Assembly: GCA_903910585.1 (NCBI GenBank)
Contig: CAIWAH010000229.1
Location: 1-51,535 of the forward strand
Direction of reading: 5' to 3'
Length of the DNA stretch: 51,535 nt
From: an uncultured Verrucomicrobiota bacterium
GTDB lineage: Bacteria; Verrucomicrobiota; Verrucomicrobiia; Limisphaerales; UBA9464
Shown: one piece after another, positions 43,501-51,535 of the stretch
Layout: each line of letters starts with the position of its first letter
How positions within the stretch are numbered: position 1 is the first letter of the stretch
Notes under the pieces: generated by a model
Databases searched by the model: none
What the model was told of the DNA's origin: nothing
What the model saw: the letters and a program-made list of their open reading frames with translations, nothing else
Made by a program: the position numbers and the translations under genes

Positions 43501-44259
43501 TCACTGCGCCGTCGCGATCGCGTTGGTTCGCCAGCGTTCGTTGACCGCCCAGAGATTGATCGGCGAAAGCGACTTGCCGTGCTTTAGGAAGCGCGCGCTG
43601 CCGTCCGTAAAGGCATAGTCCGATCCGCCGCCCTTGCCGCCGGAGGCCGCCCGGGTCGTGGTGTTGTGGACGCTGTGGTTCAGGACTTCCACGTCGTTGC
43701 CCAGCTTTCCTTCGAGAAAATCCATGTAGAAGTGCCCGTTGGAATAAAGTTTCTCGCCGAAGAGAATTGTTTCGGAGGGCTGCTGGACGGTGGTGTCCTT
43801 CATGGTGCGGCCGACGATGGAACTCATGTTGAAGGCGTCGCCCATCTCGGCGGCAAACTGGTCGTTCCAGCCATTGATGATGTAGGTCCGTGGCGCGGAG
43901 TCGGCGACCTGATTGGTGTCAGTGATCGCGGAAGCCGGCCGGTTCTTGTTGTCCGGACCGAGGTCGCTCGGACAGGTCAGGAGCTTGACCGCCTTGTAGA
44001 AGGGCAGAAGCCGGTCGCACCAGCGGTTGGTGACGCTGCGGTCGGGGAACTCACCCCGGTTGTCGCCGGCATACATCGTGGCGGAAATCCCCAGCTGCCG
44101 GATTTGGTTCACGCAGGAGATCCGCTTGGCCGCTTCCTTCGCCCGGCCCAACGAGGGCAGCAGCATCCCGGCGAGGATCGCGATGATGGCGATGACCACC
44201 AGCAGTTCGATCAGGGTGAAGCCGTGGGCGCGACGGGATCGGTTTTTGAGTTGGATCAT
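43501..44259 (-). CDS. Pseudopilin-like protein with prepilin leader
   Basis: A 252-residue protein with a type IV prepilin signal: a basic N-terminus, then [20 protein letters not shown], with Gly at -1 and Glu at +5 after Phe. The globular part contains [18 protein letters not shown] and ends in a DG-type C-terminal block ([16 protein letters not shown]). Verrucomicrobia and Planctomycetes encode many such proteins of unknown role, some with a DUF1559 domain. It is followed by a strong terminator and diverges from the 44355 gene over 95 bp. It may be exported by the type II secretion system encoded at the right edge of the window. Confidence 0.9.
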   Translation of the reverse strand: MIQLKNRSRRAHGFTLIELLVVIAIIAILAGMLLPSLGRAKEAAKRISCVNQIRQLGISATMYAGDNRGEFPDRSVTNRWCDRLLPFYKAVKLLTCPSDLGPDNKNRPASAITDTNQVADSAPRTYIINGWNDQFAAEMGDAFNMSSIVGRTMKDTTVQQPSETILFGEKLYSNGHFYMDFLEGKLGNDVEVLNHSVHNTTTRAASGGKGGGSDYAFTDGSARFLKHGKSLSPINLWAVNERWRTNAIATAQ

Positions 44260-44354
44260 GACTTTTCCGGGAGTGAAGCTCCGGCCACCGGCCTGCCGAC
44301 AATCCGTTTTTCGGTCGAATCTTCATCAGTCGGATTCGTCGCAGTCGGTCGAAC

Positions 44355-44795
44355 ATGACGAAGAAGAACTGGCTGATGGTCGGATTCGTGGCCGCGCTCG
44401 GAGCGTTCTATTTGCTGCGGTTCACGGACTTTGGGCGTCCCCAGCTCATTCAAATCAATGTCGTCGAGCGCCCCTTCGTGCCGAATCCCGCGCCGGGGGA
44501 AGTGCTCCCGTTGGTCTTCGGCCTCGACCGGGATTGCCGGCTAACGGCGCTACGGGTCCTGCCGGTTTCCGAGGCGTCCAACGCCAAACCCAAGGTCGTG
44601 TGGGAGCTTGCGAGTAAAGCCGGCTCCGAACCCGTCCGGGGGTTCACCTACGCGGACGAAATCCCCGGGATGAAGAACGCCGGTGCCAAGGCCCTCCCGC
44701 TGATCGCCGGCGCCGCCTACCGGGTCGAACTGGAAGCCGGCCGGGCCAAGGGCACGGCGGAATTCACCCCCCATCCGGCGCTGCCCGCAGAGTGA
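44355..44795 (+). CDS. Hypothetical single-helix membrane protein
   Basis: A 146-residue protein with an N-terminal membrane helix or uncleaved signal (about 5-21) and a beta-rich domain (PQLIQINVVERPFVPN, VLPLVFGLDRDCRLTALRVL, AYRVELEAGRAKGTAEF). The family is not recognised. It diverges from the pseudopilin-like gene, which hints at shared regulation but no known link. A short inverted repeat (44853-44859 with 44870-44876) lies downstream, with only a weak T tract. Confidence 0.7.
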   Translation: MTKKNWLMVGFVAALGAFYLLRFTDFGRPQLIQINVVERPFVPNPAPGEVLPLVFGLDRDCRLTALRVLPVSEASNAKPKVVWELASKAGSEPVRGFTYADEIPGMKNAGAKALPLIAGAAYRVELEAGRAKGTAEFTPHPALPAE

Positions 44796-44911
44796 AAGGC
44801 CCCTAAAACTCCCCCATTGCGCCCGCCGACCGGTTTTGTGAGCATCCGGTCGCCCGGCGAAATCCCGCCCGCCGGGACAAAACTTTTTCCGAACCCAAAC
44901 CGATTCCCTCC

Positions 44912-45436
44912 ATGAACCGAGTAATCCTCACTGTCACCGGGCTGTTGAGCGCCCTGTCACTGGTGGCCCAAAACACCCCGCCCGCCCCCACTACGCCCGC
45001 ACCGGCGGTCCCGGCCGCGGCGATTCCCGCGCCGGCCATCCAGCCGGCCCCGACTTCGCCGGCCCCGCTCGAACCCACGGCTCCGGCCGCGCCGACCGAG
45101 GTTCCCAAGAAGCAGCCGGCCAAAAAGAAGGCCGCCCCGAGCACTTTGCCGTTCCGCGGCAAGGTGGAGGCCACCGACGCCAAGGCGATGACCATCACGC
45201 TCGCCGGCAAGGAAAAGCAGCGCGTGCTGAACGTCACTTCCAAGAGCCGCTTCGAGAAGGACGGCAAACCGGCCACGTTCGCTGACGTCAAGGCCGGCGA
45301 GGATGTCCGCGGTTCCTACGCGAAGTCCAAGGACGGCGAGAACATCGTCCGTCTGGTGATCGGCGCACCCGTTCCCGCCGAAAAGAAGACTCCGGCGGCC
45401 AAGAAGGCTCCGGCGGAACCGGCGCCCAAGCCGTAA
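44912..45436 (+). CDS. Secreted Pro/Ala-rich protein with OB-like domain
   Basis: A 174-residue secreted protein. The signal peptide ends near VAQ. A Pro/Ala/Thr-rich linker at about 21-78 (multiple PAP units) connects to a small beta-domain (RGKVEATDAKAMTITLAGKE, LNVTSKSRFEKDGKPATFAD, EDVRGSYAKSKDGENIVRL) resembling the DUF5666 / OB-fold type. It ends in a Lys/Pro/Ala tail. The linker suggests a periplasmic or cell-wall tether. The function is unknown. A good terminator follows. Confidence 0.8.
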   Translation: MNRVILTVTGLLSALSLVAQNTPPAPTTPAPAVPAAAIPAPAIQPAPTSPAPLEPTAPAAPTEVPKKQPAKKKAAPSTLPFRGKVEATDAKAMTITLAGKEKQRVLNVTSKSRFEKDGKPATFADVKAGEDVRGSYAKSKDGENIVRLVIGAPVPAEKKTPAAKKAPAEPAPKP

Positions 45437-45456
45437 GCCACGCCAGCGATTCCCCG

Positions 45457-45489
45457 GGGCAGGCCAACTTGAGCCTGCCCTTTTTCTTT
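45457..45489 (+). terminator. Rho-independent terminator
   Basis: A perfect 8-bp stem (45457-45464 with 45473-45480; GGGCAGGC / GCCTGCCC) with an 8-nt loop is followed by TTTTTCTTT. It ends transcription of the 44912-45436 gene and insulates the beta-helix gene. Confidence 0.93.
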
Positions 45490-45559
45490 GGTTGATCCGC
45501 CCCATTCCTCAAACTTTTAAGCCCGGCCACGAGTGCTGAACACCGTCTCGACATTCCGC

Positions 45560-46564
45560 ATGAACCGATTCCCAAATTCCCCGTCCCTGCTTGCCGCCCT
45601 CGCCTGCGCACTCCCGTTTTCCGGTGCCGCATTGTCGGTGTCCACCAACCGCACGTTCAACGTGGCCCCGGGCGGAACACTCGTGATCGAGGCGGACCGA
45701 GGTTCCATTCAGGTGCTCACGGCGGAGACCAATGCCGTTTCCGTGACGGTGGACCGGGAAATCAACCGCAGCAGCGACGAGAAGGCTCAGGCGGTGCTCG
45801 ACGAACATAAGGTCACCTTCGCCGAGGACGCCGGAACGGTCACGGTGAAGGCCCGCCTGCCGAAAACCGAGGGCATCTGGAACCGCAGGACCGCCGGCCT
45901 GGCCGTGAAATACACGGTGACGATCCCCCAGCGCTTCAACCTCACGCTCGAAACCGCCGGCGGCAACATCGCCGTCACCAACCTTACCGGAGCGGTGCGC
46001 CTGAAGACCGCCGGCGGCTCCATCCGCGTCGGCAAGGTGGACGGTCCGGTAAAAGCCAACACCGCGGGCGGAAACATCACTGTTGACGCTGCGACCGGCA
46101 CGGTGGAGGCGGACTCCGCAGGCGGCTCCCTCAAACTCGGCCAACTCACGGGCCCGGCCACCGCGGAAACGGCCGGCGGCTCGATCCGGGTGGATTCGGC
46201 GACGGCCCCGCTGAAGGCGAGCGCCAGTGGTGGCAGCATCGTCGTGGAAAGCGCCTCCGCCCCCCTGCAACTGGACACCGCCGGCGGTTCGGTGACGGCC
46301 CGGTTCGCCGGCAAGCCCGACGGCGCCAGCAGCCTGCAATGCGCCGGTGGCAGCATCGCCGTGTTCGTCGCCGACGGCGCGGGGTTTGACCTGGACGCGG
46401 AAAGCACCGGCGGCAGCGTCCGCTGCGAACTGCCCCACGAACGGTCGGGAAAATCCAACCGCAACGAACTTTACGGTCGCGTCGCCGGCGGCGGCCCGGC
46501 TCTGAAACTCCGGTCGGTCGGCGGCAACATTTCGGTCCGCCACCTCGGGTCCAAGAAGAACTGA
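45560..46564 (+). CDS. Secreted beta-helix protein with 18-residue repeats (DUF4097-like)
   Basis: A 334-residue secreted protein with a signal peptide (SPSLLAALACALPFSGAALS). From residue 132, at least six consecutive 18-residue repeats occur, each beginning T/S-A-G-G-N/S-I/L (for example TAGGNIAVTNLTGAVRLK, TAGGSIRVGKVDGPVKAN). Three longer, more degenerate ones follow. This regular period fits a parallel beta-helix, as in DUF4097-type adhesin-like domains. The N-terminal domain (about 35-130) is beta-rich. The ATG at 45560 is preferred over an in-frame GTG at 45533. It converges with rnhC. Confidence 0.85.
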   Translation: MNRFPNSPSLLAALACALPFSGAALSVSTNRTFNVAPGGTLVIEADRGSIQVLTAETNAVSVTVDREINRSSDEKAQAVLDEHKVTFAEDAGTVTVKARLPKTEGIWNRRTAGLAVKYTVTIPQRFNLTLETAGGNIAVTNLTGAVRLKTAGGSIRVGKVDGPVKANTAGGNITVDAATGTVEADSAGGSLKLGQLTGPATAETAGGSIRVDSATAPLKASASGGSIVVESASAPLQLDTAGGSVTARFAGKPDGASSLQCAGGSIAVFVADGAGFDLDAESTGGSVRCELPHERSGKSNRNELYGRVAGGGPALKLRSVGGNISVRHLGSKKN

Positions 46565-47524
46565 TCAGGCTGGGCGGCGCTGCCACTCGACCTTCGGTGG
46601 CTCGGGCAGCCCAAGAACCCGGAATGCGGTCCGGAAATGGAGCTTGGCAACCTTGCCGAGCTGGTCGGCCCCGTGCTGCGCGACGAACTCCTTGCCGGCA
46701 CTCTCCACCGCTGCGGACGCGCCTTTGGGCAGCCGGGCCTTGAAATCCGTTTCCAGCCGCTTGAGCCGGCGCACGAATTCGTCGCGGGCAAGGATGGAGG
46801 CGGCCGCCACCGCGAGGTCTTCCTCCGCCCGATGCCGCTGCACCAGCTCGATGCTGCGGCCGAGGTCCATGAGGGCCTTGGCGACGGTGTTCTTGTCCTG
46901 CGCGAATTGGTCGCTGATCGCGCGCACCGGCGGCGGATCCATCCGCTCGCGTTGGAGCATCAGGTTTTCGATGACCCGGGCGTGCCCCCACGCCAGCACC
47001 TTGTTCACGGAGCCGGTGGTCTTGTGCATTCGGTTGTAGGCCTCGCAGCCGATGGGCACGACGGAATACACACAGCCGGGCGTCTCGCGGATGATCTCGG
47101 CCACCTTGCCGATCTGGGCGTCGCTGGAAATGCTCTTGGAGTCACGAACACCCTTGTCCTTCCACGCGGCGAGGACGGCGGCGTTGACATAGACGCCCGC
47201 CACACAGAGCGGACCGAAGAAGTCGCCCTTGCCCGATTCGTCCACACCGATCCGGGCGTCCAGCAGGGCGGGATTGTGGACCTCCTCGTAGCCCAGCTTC
47301 GCCTCGCCGAGGACCTGCGGTTCGAGCACAAACTCGACGAACTCCTTCGTGCCCTTGCCCTGCACCACCAGCTTGCCCGACTCGTAGAACGTCACGTTGT
47401 GATCCTTCCGCACGCCGCTGAAACGCGCGTAAGGAACCTCACGGAGCTCGTAACTGCCGTCGCGCACCAAACGCTCCAGGACATCGGCCTGGGCCGGAGT
47501 GAGTTTCGCGGTGTAACTGGTCAA
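46565..47524 (-). CDS. rnhC: Ribonuclease HIII
   Basis: A 319-residue RNase HIII, cleaving the RNA strand of RNA-DNA hybrids. An N-terminal TBP-like domain (about 1-85: TAKLTPAQADVLERLV, SGKLVVQGKGTKEFV) precedes the catalytic domain with GVDESGKGDFFG (acidic residues Asp95, Glu96 of the DEDE set). The stop is directly after the beta-helix gene's end. No ATG or GTG fits; the TTG at 47524 gives MTSYTAKLT, a normal-looking N-terminus and usual length, so I chose it. It diverges from mutY over 118 bp. Confidence 0.92.
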   Translation of the reverse strand: MTSYTAKLTPAQADVLERLVRDGSYELREVPYARFSGVRKDHNVTFYESGKLVVQGKGTKEFVEFVLEPQVLGEAKLGYEEVHNPALLDARIGVDESGKGDFFGPLCVAGVYVNAAVLAAWKDKGVRDSKSISSDAQIGKVAEIIRETPGCVYSVVPIGCEAYNRMHKTTGSVNKVLAWGHARVIENLMLQRERMDPPPVRAISDQFAQDKNTVAKALMDLGRSIELVQRHRAEEDLAVAAASILARDEFVRRLKRLETDFKARLPKGASAAVESAGKEFVAQHGADQLGKVAKLHFRTAFRVLGLPEPPKVEWQRRPA

Positions 47525-47642
47525 AGCGCGCGGAAGTTCCCGTTTCGACCGGCGAAGCGCAAGCCGCCGGCGCCGGCCCCGAGGCTCCGCGAACCACCGA
47601 TTGCCCCTTGGACTGCCGGCACCGACCGACAAGAGTCACGCC

Positions 47643-48770
47643 GTGCCGTCCGCCGCCAGCAAGTCACCGCCCGCCCGTTCCCTCGTGGCGGCGCTGCTTC
47701 CTTGGTTTGCCGCCAAACACCGCGACCTGCCCTGGCGCCGCACCCGCGATCCCTACGCAATCTGGGTCTCGGAAATCATGCTCCAGCAGACGCAGGTGAA
47801 AACCGTGATCCCGTATTGGGAACGGTGGCTGGGAGCGTTTCCCGACGTCACGGCCCTCGCCCAAGCTCCCGAGGCGAAGGTGCTGAAACTGTGGGAAGGC
47901 CTCGGCTACTATTCCCGGGCCCGCAATCTTCAGAAGGCCGCCCGGCAGGTGGTCGAGCTCCACGGCAGCCGGTTTCCCGAAAACTTCGCGGACATCCTCG
48001 CGCTGCCCGGTATCGGCCGATACACCGCGGGTGCCATCGCCAGCATCGCCTTTAACCAGCCCGCCCCGATTCTCGACGGAAACGTCATCCGGGTGCTCAC
48101 CCGCCTGTTCGCCCTCGGCGGCGATCCCAAGGAAAAAGCCCTGCAACACCGGCTGTGGACTCTCGCCGAAGAACTGGTGAACACCGCGGCCCGGATTCCG
48201 CCGCCCCCTCTTCCCGCCCACTTCGCCGGCCCCTGCTCCGCCCTGAACCAGTCCCTGATGGAACTGGGCGCCCTCGTCTGCACTCCGCGCCGACCGGCCT
48301 GCAGCGCCTGCCCCTTGGCCAATCGCTGCCTCGCGAAGCGCCAAGGGACCGCGGAACAGTTCCCGGAGACCAAGGCGCGGCCGGAGACGGTCGCCCGCCG
48401 TTTCGTGGTCGCGGTGCTGGAACGCGACAGTCGCCTCTGCGTGCGGCGACGCCCGGAAGGCGGGGTCAACGGCGGACTGTGGGAGTTCCCCAACCTGGAA
48501 TTGGCACCGGCCGACGATCCATCCTCCACCGCCTCCCGGTGGCTCGGGATCCCGCCGGACCGGTTCGTGGCCCTTCGACCAGTCAGCCACGCCATTACGA
48601 AGTTCCGAATCCGGCTGGAGGTGCTGCGGGCCGCGGTGCCCCGGCGGTTTACGGCTCCGGACGGCGGCGAATGGCACAGCCTTGAAGGTCTCGACCGGCT
48701 CGCCCTCACCGCCGCGCACCGGCGGATTGCCGGTCAATTGGCCTCCAATCCGCCTCCTCCCGCCGCTTGA
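47643..48770 (+). CDS. mutY: A/G-specific adenine DNA glycosylase
   Basis: A 375-residue base-excision repair enzyme that removes adenine mispaired with 8-oxoguanine. The helix-hairpin-helix LPGIGRYTAGAIASIAF is present. Catalytic Glu44 is in SEIMLQQTQV and Asp145 is in ILDGNVIRVL. A [4Fe-4S] cluster is formed by Cys213, 220, 223 and 229 (C-x6-C-x2-C-x5-C). A C-terminal NUDIX-like domain that recognises 8-oxoG (about 250-365, RRRPEGGVNGGLWEFPN) is intact. The GTG at 47643 is preferred over upstream TTG. Confidence 0.96.
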   Translation: MPSAASKSPPARSLVAALLPWFAAKHRDLPWRRTRDPYAIWVSEIMLQQTQVKTVIPYWERWLGAFPDVTALAQAPEAKVLKLWEGLGYYSRARNLQKAARQVVELHGSRFPENFADILALPGIGRYTAGAIASIAFNQPAPILDGNVIRVLTRLFALGGDPKEKALQHRLWTLAEELVNTAARIPPPPLPAHFAGPCSALNQSLMELGALVCTPRRPACSACPLANRCLAKRQGTAEQFPETKARPETVARRFVVAVLERDSRLCVRRRPEGGVNGGLWEFPNLELAPADDPSSTASRWLGIPPDRFVALRPVSHAITKFRIRLEVLRAAVPRRFTAPDGGEWHSLEGLDRLALTAAHRRIAGQLASNPPPPAA

Positions 48771-48836
48771 CCCGCCGCAGGCGCTCCGGGAGGGTGCGCG
48801 ACCGCGTTCGGCCGGACGGCAAGGCGCGTCAGTCAC

Positions 48837-49538
48837 ATGAAACCAATTCTGTTTGCTGCTCTCACGGCCTTCGCCGCCGTCTCCAACCACACCATGGCCC
48901 AATCCACCGTTGACCTGAAGGACCCCAAAGCCCGCGCCAGCTACGCCATCGGCCTCGACATCGCCAAGAACGTCAAGAAGGCCCCGTTCGAGGTCGATCC
49001 CAAGGCGCTGGCCGCCGGTCTCACCGACGGCTTCGGCGAAAAGCAGCTGCTGACCGAGGCCGAACAGCGCGAGGCCATCATGGCGCTTCAGCAACAGGCA
49101 GCGGAAAAGGCCCAGGCCTCGCAGAAGGCCGCCGGGGAGAAGAGCCGGAAAGCGGGCCAGGAATTTCTGGCCGCCAACGGCAAGAAGCCCGGCGTGAAAA
49201 CCACCGCGAGCGGCCTGCAATACGAGGTGCTCAAGGCCGGCGACGGCAAGGGCAAGAGCCCGAAGGCGACCGACTCCGTGAAGGTCCACTACCACGGCAC
49301 GCTGATTGACGGAAAGGTCTTCGACAGCTCCGTGGAGCGGAAGGAGCCGATTTCGTTTCCGCTGAACGGCGTCATTCCCGGCTGGACCGAGGGACTTCAG
49401 CTCATGAAGGAAGGCGACAAGTTCAAGTTCGTCATTCCCGCCGATCTCGCTTACGGCGACCGCGGTGCCGGCGAGGACATCGCGCCCGGATCCACGCTCA
49501 TCTTCGAGGTCGAACTGCTGGGTGTGAACGTCCAGTAA
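48837..49538 (+). CDS. Periplasmic FKBP-type peptidyl-prolyl isomerase (Mip/FkpA-like)
   Basis: A 233-residue Mip/FkpA-type foldase. The signal peptide ends near MAQS (residue 22). A helical dimerisation domain (about 25-115) is rich in Lys, Ala and Gln. The FKBP domain (about 120-230) has VKVHYHGTLIDGKVFDSS, VIPGWTEGLQLMKEGDKFKF and the closing LAYGDRGAGEDIAPGSTLIF. It catalyses cis-trans proline isomerisation of exported proteins. It starts 66 bp after mutY and is followed by a strong terminator. Confidence 0.95.
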   Translation: MKPILFAALTAFAAVSNHTMAQSTVDLKDPKARASYAIGLDIAKNVKKAPFEVDPKALAAGLTDGFGEKQLLTEAEQREAIMALQQQAAEKAQASQKAAGEKSRKAGQEFLAANGKKPGVKTTASGLQYEVLKAGDGKGKSPKATDSVKVHYHGTLIDGKVFDSSVERKEPISFPLNGVIPGWTEGLQLMKEGDKFKFVIPADLAYGDRGAGEDIAPGSTLIFEVELLGVNVQ

Positions 49539-49561
49539 GAGCTCACTTCCAACGAAATGAC

Positions 49562-49590
49562 ACGGGACGCTTCGGCGTCCCGTTTTCGTT
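49562..49590 (+). terminator. Rho-independent terminator with UUCG tetraloop
   Basis: A perfect 9-bp stem (49562-49570 with 49575-49583; ACGGGACGC / GCGTCCCGT) closed by a TTCG tetraloop is followed by TTTCGTTT. It separates the isomerase gene from the secretion operon. Confidence 0.95.
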
Positions 49591-49669
49591 TCCGGCAGGC
49601 TCACCGAGCGAAGGTTCGTTCCGCGGCTGGAACTTTCGCGCGCGGCCGGTTATTCACCCCGGTCGCAAC

Positions 49670-50938
49670 ATGGCTCAGTTCACCTACAAGGCCCGCCGCC
49701 GGTCCGGCGAACTCGTCGAGGGCATCCTCGAAGGGGCGGATCGGGCCGCCGCGCTCGTCCAGCTGGAGAAACTGGGCCTGTTCCCGCTGGCGGTGAACTC
49801 CGCCAAGCCGGGCGCGGACAAACCGGCCGCATCCGGCGGACGTTCGCTGTCGTCCCTCCTGCCACCCACGCTCGCCGCCCAGCTCGCCAAACGGCGCAAA
49901 CCCAAGCTGCAGGAATTGGCCACCTACACCGAACAGCTCGCGAACCTACTCCGGGCAGGCATGCCGCTCACGATGGCCCTGAACTCCATGGTCAGCCTCT
50001 CGACCAAGGGCATCCCGCCGGAGGTTTCCAAGCAACTGAAGCAGGACGTAACAGAGGGACGCAGCCTTTCCGACGCCATGGCGCGGCAAGGCGAAATCTT
50101 TCCCGGGCTGGTCATCAACATGGTGAAGGCCGGCGAGCAGAGCGGCGCGCTCGAAGAAGTGCTCCGGCGGATGTCGGGCCATTTCGCCCGGTTCGCCGAA
50201 GCCCAGGGCAAGTTCAAGTCGGCGATGGTCTATCCGCTGCTCGTCTGCCTCGTCGGCGTGGCGCTGGTCTGGTTCTTCATGACCAAGGTGCTGCCGCAGT
50301 TCCTCGGCCTGTTCGCCAGCTTCGACAACGTCACCCTGCCCATGACCACGCAGGTGCTGGTCAACACCAGCCGCTTCCTCGCGAAATGGTGGTGGCTCCT
50401 GCTGGTCGTCGGATCGTTGCTCGCGCTGCTGTTTGTCCGCTTCAAGGCGTCGCCTTCCGGCCGGCGCACGGTGGACCGGCTCAAGCTGAAGCTTCCCGTG
50501 GTGGGCCGCGTGGTGCAGCTCAACCTCTTCGGCCAGTTCGCGCAGACGCTGGGCACGCTCATGCGCAACGGCGTGCCGGTGCTCAACGCCCTGCGCATCA
50601 CCGAACAGGTCGTGCCCAATGTCATTCTCGGGGAGGCCATCGCGAAGACCCGCGAGGGTGTGACGGACGGCAAAACCCTCGCCCAGCCGCTCGCCAAGTC
50701 CGGCGTGTTTCCGCAGCTGATGATCGACCTCATCAAGATCGGCGAGGAGACCGGTGACGTGCCGGGCGCGCTCGAGAACGTCGCCGACACCTACGACCGC
50801 GAGCTCAACCTCGCGCTCAAGGCGATGTCGAACCTCATCGAGCCGATCATGATCATCCTCATCGCGGTGGTCATCGGCTTCATCCTGCTCGGCGTGATCC
50901 AGGCGATGTTCGCGATCACCCAGAACATCCAGCGCTGA
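49670..50938 (+). CDS. gspF: Type II secretion / type IV pilus inner-membrane protein GspF/PilC
   Basis: A 422-residue polytopic platform protein of the type II secretion system or type IV pilus. The N-terminus FTYKARRRSGELVEGILEG and two T2SSF domains (about 70-195 and 270-395) with EQLANLLRAGMPLTMALNSM and GQFAQTLGTLMRNGVPVLNAL match the family. Three membrane segments are visible (VYPLLVCLVGVALVWFF, WWWLLLVVGSLLALLF, IMIILIAVVIGFILLGVI). Its stop overlaps the next start (TGATG), so the operon continues beyond the window. Confidence 0.95.
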   Translation: MAQFTYKARRRSGELVEGILEGADRAAALVQLEKLGLFPLAVNSAKPGADKPAASGGRSLSSLLPPTLAAQLAKRRKPKLQELATYTEQLANLLRAGMPLTMALNSMVSLSTKGIPPEVSKQLKQDVTEGRSLSDAMARQGEIFPGLVINMVKAGEQSGALEEVLRRMSGHFARFAEAQGKFKSAMVYPLLVCLVGVALVWFFMTKVLPQFLGLFASFDNVTLPMTTQVLVNTSRFLAKWWWLLLVVGSLLALLFVRFKASPSGRRTVDRLKLKLPVVGRVVQLNLFGQFAQTLGTLMRNGVPVLNALRITEQVVPNVILGEAIAKTREGVTDGKTLAQPLAKSGVFPQLMIDLIKIGEETGDVPGALENVADTYDRELNLALKAMSNLIEPIMIILIAVVIGFILLGVIQAMFAITQNIQR

Positions 50939-51535
50939 TGAACGCCCCCCGGCATCGTTCCCGCCGCCACCCGGCCTTCACGACCATTGAGCTGATGTTC
51001 GCGATCGCCATCGGCGCGCTGCTGATGCTCACGGCGATTCCCGCGGTCCGCTCGCTGCAGAAGCCGCCCCTCGTGCGCGGCGTCAATGACTTCGTCGAGG
51101 CCTGCCGGCAGGCCCGCGCCCAGGCGATTCTCGGCAACCGCGCCATGCAGGTCGTCATCCACAACGGCGGCAGCGCCATCGACGTCGAGCCGGCCCCAAT
51201 CCTTGATCCCACGGCGCTCGCCTTTGCCGCCCAGCCTTCGGCCGGCGCCGGGGAGCCGTCCGTGACGTTTCTCGGCGACCTCGGTTCGGGAAATTCGGTC
51301 ATTGCGTCCGCCAACCCGGCGACAAACGGCTCCGGCCTGCCCGCGGCCAAACCGTTCTCTGCGGAATTTGCTGACGGGGTCGCGTTCGAAAAGCTGTTCG
51401 TGAATCTGCGCGACCAGATGCAGGAGGAAACCGCCCAGGTGCGGTTCTATCCCAACGGCACCTGCGACCAACTGGATGCCGTGCTCGCCTTCGAGCGGCG
51501 CGAATTCCAGCGCATCACGCTGGAAGTGCTCACCG
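50938..51535 (+). CDS. Type II secretion pseudopilin (GspH-like), cut by window end
   Basis: The first 199 codons of an open frame with no stop before the edge. After the basic start MNAPRHRSRRHPA comes FTTIELMFAIAIGALLMLTAIP, the methylated hydrophobic helix of a pseudopilin with Glu at +5. Unlike the usual Gly, position -1 is Ala (PA-F). The residual domain has the GspH-like layout VNDFVEACRQARAQAILGNR. It is translated right after gspF (1-bp overlap). The C-terminal end is unseen. Confidence 0.88.
   Translation, partial: MNAPRHRSRRHPAFTTIELMFAIAIGALLMLTAIPAVRSLQKPPLVRGVNDFVEACRQARAQAILGNRAMQVVIHNGGSAIDVEPAPILDPTALAFAAQPSAGAGEPSVTFLGDLGSGNSVIASANPATNGSGLPAAKPFSAEFADGVAFEKLFVNLRDQMQEETAQVRFYPNGTCDQLDAVLAFERREFQRITLEVLT

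Noticed and set aside
44853..44885. Seven-bp inverted repeat after the 44355-44795 gene
   Set aside because: The T tract starts several bases after the stem and is interrupted; too weak to call a terminator.
1..51535. tRNA, rRNA, CRISPR, integrase or transposase genes
   Set aside because: Scanning by eye found no GGTTCGAATCC-type tRNA arms, no rRNA-like sequence, no regularly spaced repeats and no recombinase motifs.

Overview
The window is about 51.5 kb of GC-rich bacterial chromosome. It most likely comes from a Verrucomicrobiota bacterium, perhaps of the Limisphaerales/Pedosphaera group. The taxonomic call is inferred from a Tat-exported DUF1501 protein, a pseudopilin-like protein with an HGF-TLIELL leader and a C-terminal DG-type tail, very small lipoproteins, large secreted propeller-like proteins, and weak or missing Shine-Dalgarno sequences before most genes. 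No rRNA, tRNA, CRISPR array, phage gene or transposase was found.

Region 1 (1-19.2 kb) is mostly metabolism and housekeeping. It holds a dienelactone hydrolase-like protein diverging from a NagB-like protein; a 1138-residue protein that I take to be pyrophosphate-dependent PEP carboxykinase; glucose-6-phosphate dehydrogenase (zwf); a coupled TPR / membrane protein / Rieske trio; a coupled propeller / small protein / HTTM-type membrane protein trio; a Tat-exported LamG plus N,N-dimethylformamidase-like protein; prfB; trpC; a NagD-like HAD phosphatase; and an iron-type alcohol dehydrogenase.

Region 2 (19.2-26.3 kb) starts with a structured repeat, of which a second, truncated copy lies at the window's left edge. 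It is followed by a Tat-exported sulfite oxidase-like molybdoenzyme, a Phd/VapC toxin-antitoxin pair with a 19-bp palindromic operator candidate, an orphan DUF1501 protein, a SnoaL/NTF2-like protein, and a minus-strand ATGA-coupled operon ymdB / HEAT-like protein / xseA.

Region 3 (26.4-33.8 kb) is a heavy-metal RND efflux operon. A His/Cys-rich secreted protein comes first, then the outer-membrane factor, a membrane-fusion protein with an unusual His-rich C-terminal tail and C-terminal membrane anchor, the RND pump, and two related secreted proteins. No regulator is encoded nearby.

Region 4 (33.8-51.5 kb) holds a 38-residue lipoprotein gene, YqgE/AlgH, a nucleoside phosphorylase-like protein, a 1009-residue secreted protein with a structured leader, mannose-1-phosphate guanylyltransferase, mpl, an M16 peptidase with a LOG-family protein, a pseudopilin-like protein, several small secreted proteins (one with an 18-residue beta-helix repeat), RNase HIII, mutY, an FKBP/Mip-like isomerase, and the start of a type II secretion operon (gspF plus a pseudopilin cut by the window end).

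The most unusual object is the repeat at 19253-19538 (partial copy at 1-235). It is closed by 24-bp terminal inverted repeats, contains several nested hairpins, and shows compensatory base changes between its two copies. That pattern suggests a structured RNA or a MITE-like mobile element rather than a coding sequence.
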